Below are positions 60,360 to 64,000 of a stretch of 64,000 nt of DNA, piece after piece. Location: NCBI GenBank assembly GCA_934163035.1, contig CAKPJX010000005.1, positions 11,341 through 75,340 of the forward strand. Reading direction: 5' to 3'. The notes under the pieces were generated by a model, which worked only from the letters and a program-made list of their open reading frames with translations, was not told where the DNA came from and made no database searches. Numbering within the stretch: position 1 is the first letter of the stretch; the number at the start of each line of letters is the position of its first letter. The stretch is from an uncultured Bacilli bacterium (GTDB lineage: Bacteria > Bacillota_I > Bacilli_A > RF39 > UBA660). The position numbers and the translations under genes were made by a program.

Positions 60360-61136
60360 ATGGCAAAATATAAAGTAGAGATAAGTGGTATAAATACAAA
60401 TGATATCAAAATATTAACAAATGAGGAAATGATAGAACTCTTTAAAAGAGCTAAACAAAACGATAAACAAGCAAGAGATCTATTAGTTGAAGGCAACTTA
60501 AAATTAGTCTTATCAATTATAAAAAAATTTGTAAATAAATCTGATAATATGGATGATCTATTCCAAACAGGATGCATTGGCTTACTAAAGGCAATAGATA
60601 ATTTTGATTTATCACATGAGGTCAAATTCTCAACATATGCAGTTCCTATGATATTAGGGGAGGTAAGAAGAAATATTAGAGACAACAATTCAATCAGAAT
60701 AAGTAGATCCGTTAAAGACATTGCATATAAGGCATTAAGGATTAAGGAAAAATATATCAGAGAAAATTCCAAAGAACCATCAGATGAATATGTAGCTAAA
60801 GAATTAGGTGTAACAACAGCAGAATTAACTAATGCCCTAGAATCACTAAGAGAACCAGTTAGTATGTTTGAACCAATATATAATGATGGTGGAGACACAA
60901 TATACCTATTTGACCAAATTGAAGATAAAAAATACAATGATGAGTATTTTTCAACTAAACTAGCAATAGAATCAGCAATGGATGACCTAGATCAAAGAGA
61001 AAAATATATTTTAGATGAGAGATTTATAACTGGAAAGACACAAATGGAAATAGCTGATGAACTAAATATAAGCCAAGCCCAAGTTTCAAGGCTAGAAAAA
61101 AATGCTATTAAGCAGTTAAAGAAAACACTAAAGTAA
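60360..61136 (+). CDS. sigG: RNA polymerase sporulation sigma factor G
   Basis: The 258 residues match sigma G over full length. KVEISGINTNDIKILTNEEM is the G-specific N-terminus, region 2 contains DDLFQTGCIGLLKAIDNFDL and EVKFSTYAVPMILGEVRR, region 3 starts NSIRISRSVKDIAYKAL, and region 4 has GKTQMEIADELNISQAQVSR. Sigma G drives late gene expression in the forespore. The G assignment over F rests on the N-terminal motif and the following YlmC gene, as in B. subtilis. GAGGAGG is the ribosome site, within a possible hairpin. I could not pick out a clear sigma F/G promoter upstream. Confidence 0.95.
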   Translation: MAKYKVEISGINTNDIKILTNEEMIELFKRAKQNDKQARDLLVEGNLKLVLSIIKKFVNKSDNMDDLFQTGCIGLLKAIDNFDLSHEVKFSTYAVPMILGEVRRNIRDNNSIRISRSVKDIAYKALRIKEKYIRENSKEPSDEYVAKELGVTTAELTNALESLREPVSMFEPIYNDGGDTIYLFDQIEDKKYNDEYFSTKLAIESAMDDLDQREKYILDERFITGKTQMEIADELNISQAQVSRLEKNAIKQLKKTLK

Positions 61137-61194
61137 ATCATATTAGCAAATTATTTTTAATATAATTAAGTGAAAAAGAAAAGTAGGTGATAAT

Positions 61195-61425
61195 TTGCGA
61201 CTATCAGATTTACAAACAAAAAATATTGTTAATATAAATGACGGAAAAAATGTTGGTAATATAATAGATGCAAACATATCAGAAAAAGGTGAAATAGAAT
61301 CATTAGTCATAGAAGCAAATAAAAACTTTTTTTCCTTAAATCGTGAAAGTGATACTGAAATTAATTGGCAAGATATTACCAAAATAGGTGAAGACGTAAT
61401 TCTAGTCAAGATAGGTATGCAGTGA
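61195..61425 (+). CDS. ylmC: YlmC/YmxH-family PRC-barrel sporulation protein
   Basis: The 76 residues have the PRC-barrel pattern RLSDLQTKNIVNINDGKNVG, NIIDANISEKGEIESLVIEA and WQDITKIGEDVILVKI. Members of this family are near sigG in spore formers and are linked to sporulation, though the molecular role is unknown. The start is a TTG at 61195 behind AGTAGGTGATAA. The stop overlaps the GTG of the yunB gene (GTGA), indicating coupling. Confidence 0.88.
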   Translation: MRLSDLQTKNIVNINDGKNVGNIIDANISEKGEIESLVIEANKNFFSLNRESDTEINWQDITKIGEDVILVKIGMQ

Positions 61426-62138
61426 AAAAAGTAAAGTTTATATTCTGGATGTTGATATCAGTAACAATCTCATCTTTTTTTTTACTGTCACTATTAGGAA
61501 AAAGATCCTCTAAAGCATTGTATAATTATATAAATGCAGAAACAAAAAGGTTTACAAGTAATATTATAAGTTCTGTAATAAATGATACTATATCAGATGG
61601 CATTGAAGATGAGCTTTTTACAACTCAGAAAAATTCAAATGATGAAATAGAAACGCTAGATTACAATACAAAAAAGGTTAATGAAATACTAAGTTCTATC
61701 ACCAACAAAATACAAAAACGTTTAACAAATTTAGAAGAAGGTGACCTGAAGAGTCTAAAAATAAGTGATAATTTCAGATTAAAAAATAACAATTCGCTAA
61801 AGAATGGAATATTATGTAAAGTACCAATGGGTTCACTAAGAGGAAACACTCTACTAGTAAATCTTGGTCCAAATATTCCTCTAAAAATAGCATTTATAGG
61901 TCAAGTACAATCTAATTTAAACACAAAAATAACCAATTATGGCATAAATAATCTAGTATTACAAGTTGATGTTCAAGTTGAAATAGAACAATACATAACG
62001 ATGCCAATTATGTCCCAAAAAAGCGTCCTAAGAATATCTGCTCCATTAACAATAAAAATCATTCAGGGAATAGTTCCAAATTATTATTTAAATGGATTAG
62101 AAAAAAATTCAAATGCCATATCAACCCCAATAAGTTAA
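61422..62138 (+). CDS. yunB: Sporulation protein YunB
   Basis: The 238 residues have an N-terminal membrane helix (about 5-24) and the YunB family blocks: LYNYINAETKRFTSNIISSVIND, KVPMGSLRGNTLLVNLGPNIPLK, KITNYGINNLVLQVDVQVEIE and IVPNYYLNGLEKN. YunB is made in the mother cell in B. subtilis under sigma E and is needed for efficient sporulation. It overlaps the upstream ylmC by four bases with a GTG start, a link I know less well from B. subtilis. The YutD gene follows, as it does near yunB there. Confidence 0.9.
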   Translation: MKKVKFIFWMLISVTISSFFLLSLLGKRSSKALYNYINAETKRFTSNIISSVINDTISDGIEDELFTTQKNSNDEIETLDYNTKKVNEILSSITNKIQKRLTNLEEGDLKSLKISDNFRLKNNNSLKNGILCKVPMGSLRGNTLLVNLGPNIPLKIAFIGQVQSNLNTKITNYGINNLVLQVDVQVEIEQYITMPIMSQKSVLRISAPLTIKIIQGIVPNYYLNGLEKNSNAISTPIS

Positions 62139-62160
62139 AATATCTATAAATATCTATAAA

Positions 62161-62189
62161 TTTACAATTACAGATAGAAATGATATAAT
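62161..62189 (+). promoter_or_regulatory. Sigma-A promoter for yutD
   Basis: TTTACA (62161-62166), 17 bases, TATAAT (62184-62189), 17 bases before the ATG. Confidence 0.75.
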
Positions 62190-62205
62190 TAAAACGGTGA
62201 ATGAA

Positions 62206-62502
62206 ATGAAAAATGTAAAAATAAACAATCAAGAATATGAAGTAATAGAAAATGATCAAGAATGTCTAAATATAGAAGAAATATCAGAAAAAATAACTGA
62301 TTATTTTGAACCTTATGACTACATATTTGGTGACTATGCATATGGAAAAGTGAGATTAAAGGGTTTTAATGATAGTACTAACAAAAAAGTAAAAAAAGTA
62401 AATGACATCAAAACATTGGATGAGTATAAAAAAAAGTATTGTAGTTATGGAGCAAAATTCTTTTTATTAAGAAAAATAAAAAATAATATTAAAGCAGACT
62501 AA
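62206..62502 (+). CDS. yutD: YutD-like protein (DUF1027)
   Basis: The 98 residues show the family pattern VKINNQEYEVIENDQECLN, then YDYIFGDYAYGKVRLKGF and a late YCSYGAKFFLLRK. The function is unknown; the fold is small and soluble. The ATG at 62206 follows CGGTGA at five bases. A GTG three codons upstream overlaps that ribosome site and is less likely. In B. subtilis yutD also lies close to yunB, supporting orthology. Confidence 0.85.
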   Translation: MKNVKINNQEYEVIENDQECLNIEEISEKITDYFEPYDYIFGDYAYGKVRLKGFNDSTNKKVKKVNDIKTLDEYKKKYCSYGAKFFLLRKIKNNIKAD

Positions 62503-62595
62503 AATCAGAACAATTATAGTTTATTGATATGTATCACTGTATCAATATGTGAAAATATTATTTAAACAAATTAACACAAAACATCATTTAACTAT

Positions 62596-62624
62596 TTGCA
62601 AATCCGGGAAAAATATGATAGAAT
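62596..62624 (+). promoter_or_regulatory. Sigma-A promoter for the second DUF1292 gene
   Basis: TTGCAA (62596-62601), 17 bases, TAGAAT (62619-62624), 39 bases before the ATG. Confidence 0.65.
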
Positions 62625-62662
62625 TAAAATATATTGAATAATAAGGGAGGATTTGTTATATT

Positions 62663-62941
62663 ATGCTAGAAAACCAAAATATGGAAAAAAATAAAATGAC
62701 AATAATTTCAAGCGAAGGAGCTGCCGAAGAGGTTGAAGTTATATTAGCATTTGCATTTAAAGATAACAAGAAAGAATATATAGTATATACAAAAAATGAA
62801 AAAGATGAAAATGATAATATAACTGTTTATGTATCAAATGTTGATCGTTCCACTGGAGAAATAAAGTTACTTGGAGTGACAGATGATGAAGAGTGGAGCA
62901 AAATTAAGGACGTTTTAAGAGAATTGTCAAAATCAGAATAA
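62663..62941 (+). CDS. DUF1292 family protein, second copy
   Basis: The 92 residues are acidic with the family core EEVEVILAFAFKDNKKEYIVYTKNE, then DNITVYVSNVDRSTGEIKL and EEWSKIKDVLRELSK. It is a diverged paralogue of 7109-7417. Unlike that copy it is not next to ireB and ruvX and has its own promoter. GGGAGG lies 13 bases before the ATG at 62663, a wide spacing; the next in-frame ATG is further still. The gene after it begins 29 bases downstream. Confidence 0.85.
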   Translation: MLENQNMEKNKMTIISSEGAAEEVEVILAFAFKDNKKEYIVYTKNEKDENDNITVYVSNVDRSTGEIKLLGVTDDEEWSKIKDVLRELSKSE

Positions 62942-62970
62942 TACATAAAAAACTTATAGGAGGTCTTAGT

Positions 62971-63894
62971 ATGGAAGGCGGTTTATCAAATATTACAATT
63001 TCAGAGTTTTTTCCAACTACTATGTTAGATGAACAACAATCTAAAAAAATAAAGTTGCAAAAATCATCATATAATAATATTACAGAAAAATATAAGAGAG
63101 AAAGTGCAAAAAACACTATTTTTGAGTTTAATAACCAAGTATCACAGGAAAATGTAAGTGAACAATCTGCACCTGTAAATGATGCTTTAAAAGAACCTAT
63201 TAGCTTGCCAGCACTAAAGGATGTAATAGAGCTAGTTAGATATCAAGAAGCAGCACCTCTTCAGGTTGGTGAATATAGGCCTATAAAAATAAGTGAATCA
63301 ATGGAAGCAAATATAATTGCTAAATATAATGCTGAAGAAAAAAGTAAGTCAGAAGAAATGTCAGATAACTATAGAATTAACTTTAGTGATACAGATGTCA
63401 TATTTAAAGCTAGTAAAAAATATGCAGACATTGATTCAGAAGAAGAGAGTAAAGTTGCACAAGATATAGTGGTTGCTCCAGAAAGAGAAGAAGATGTTCA
63501 AGAGGAAAACTCAAGCAATGATACTACAACAAGTAGTAGTGGAGATGAAAAGAATTTTGAGTATCAATATAGTGAAGAGCCAAATAGTTATGAAAATAGC
63601 AATACAACTGATACTACAGAAGAAAGCAGTGAAATAGGAGCAGATTATAGTCAATTAATAGAAAAATTGAAGCAAGAAAGAGACGCTGCAGCACATAGAG
63701 TAAAGGTTGCCAATAATAGTTATAATGAAACAAAAGTCAAACTTGCTGAAGCTGCTGACAAGTATGTTGCCATTTTAAAAGAGCAAACTGCAACACTAAA
63801 TCATGAAGCTGAAAGTTCAGAACAAAAAGCAAGCGATTGCAAAGAGCAATTAGAAACAATGTTAGCTGAGATAGATAAAGTGAATATCGAATAA
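62971..63894 (+). CDS. Acidic coiled-coil protein of unknown function
   Basis: The 307 residues have no membrane segment. The N-terminal 60 residues are mixed (ISEFFPTTMLDEQQSKKIKL). The middle is low-complexity and acidic with Ser, Asn and Thr runs (about 165-225). The C-terminal 80 residues form a strong coiled coil (LIEKLKQERDAAAHRVKVAN ... TATLNHEAESSEQKASDC). I do not recognise a family. It follows the DUF1292 gene and probably shares its promoter. TATAGGAGG is a strong ribosome site, and a terminator lies 10 bases after the stop. Confidence 0.75.
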   Translation: MEGGLSNITISEFFPTTMLDEQQSKKIKLQKSSYNNITEKYKRESAKNTIFEFNNQVSQENVSEQSAPVNDALKEPISLPALKDVIELVRYQEAAPLQVGEYRPIKISESMEANIIAKYNAEEKSKSEEMSDNYRINFSDTDVIFKASKKYADIDSEEESKVAQDIVVAPEREEDVQEENSSNDTTTSSSGDEKNFEYQYSEEPNSYENSNTTDTTEESSEIGADYSQLIEKLKQERDAAAHRVKVANNSYNETKVKLAEAADKYVAILKEQTATLNHEAESSEQKASDCKEQLETMLAEIDKVNIE

Positions 63895-63904
63895 TAATAA
63901 ATTT

Positions 63905-63930
63905 AAGAACCGTTTAAAGGTTCTTTTTTA
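63905..63930 (+). terminator. Rho-independent terminator after the coiled-coil protein gene
   Basis: AAGAACC (63905-63911), loop GTTTAAA, GGTTCTT (63919-63925), T-run to 63930. Confidence 0.85.
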
Positions 63931-64000
63931 TCTTATAGGAAAGTTCAAAGTAAGAAAAGAAACAAAAAATAAGTAAAAATAAAAATACCAAGCATGCGAA

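Noticed and set aside
1..64000. Mycoplasma-type genetic code (TGA as Trp)
   Set aside because: TGA acts as the stop of clear genes such as trmR (9107-9109) and ylmC, and Trp positions in conserved motifs use TGG.
1..64000. tRNA, rRNA or riboswitch genes in the intergenic regions
   Set aside because: Gaps are short and AT-rich. No cloverleaf, T-loop GTTCRA pattern or known riboswitch core could be made out by eye.

Overview
The window is AT-rich, densely coded and uses the standard bacterial code (TGA ends several genes). It looks like chromosome from a spore-forming member of the Bacillota, class Bacilli. Several gene orders match the Bacillus subtilis chromosome: ireB-ruvX-DUF1292; mltG-trmR-trhP1-trhP2 ... 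greA; tig-lon-spoVID-ysxE; sigG-ylmC; yunB-yutD. Forespore sigma factor G, a SpoVID-like LysM protein, a YsxE/CotS-like protein, YlmC/YmxH and YunB imply endospore formation. The exact lineage (perhaps an uncultured gut Bacilli order) is inference. I saw no rRNA, tRNA, CRISPR array, insertion sequence, integrase, relaxase or phage gene.

Layout. 1-6371: the end of one hybrid histidine kinase, an RluD-type pseudouridine synthase, an Asn-rich membrane protein, a complete hybrid kinase with receiver and HPt domains that is a paralogue of the first, a TspO-like protein and a rhomboid protease. 6437-15154: a housekeeping run for Holliday junction processing, cell-wall glycan release, wobble-uridine tRNA modification, an HD-domain dNTPase, two paralogous membrane proteins and GreA. 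15222-43561: one 28-kb locus, all on the plus strand, for a cell-envelope machine. 43618-49942: rhodanese, a VTT-domain protein, RmuC, two unknowns, an LPXTG-anchored pilin-like protein and trigger factor. 50038-63894: Lon, sporulation genes, rubrerythrin, a U32 enzyme, tRNA modification enzymes (TrmL, TtcA), sigG-ylmC-yunB-yutD and a coiled-coil protein.

The main discovery candidate is 15222-43561. It contains a Tad-type pilus module: a SAF/CpaB-like protein, a CpaF/TadA ATPase, TadB- and TadC-like platform proteins, a 55-residue Flp-like pilin, two TadE-like minor pilins and a TadZ/CpaE-like protein. Directly after it, on the same strand, comes a type IV secretion module: two VirB2/TrbC-like proteins, VirB6/TrbL, VirB3/PrgI-like, a VirB4 split into two overlapping genes, a three-enzyme wall hydrolase, and a VirD4/TraG coupling ATPase. 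Two class-B-like sortases, a 936-residue Cys-rich secreted protein and several other surface proteins accompany it. The locus is bracketed by two paralogous membrane-anchored proteins (18586-20352 and 42344-43561), which ties the modules together. It has no relaxase or mobility gene and lies between housekeeping genes, so it looks like a fixed, non-conjugative hybrid Tad/T4SS envelope apparatus.

In this locus the two small pilin candidates, Flp-like at 28624 and VirB2-like at 30393, each have a near-consensus promoter, and the VirB2-like gene also has its own terminator. That suggests abundant pilin made separately from the machinery. Promoters and terminators were found by eye and are listed where hexamers and spacing, or stem and U-tract, are convincing. 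No stretch over 300 bases lacks a gene.
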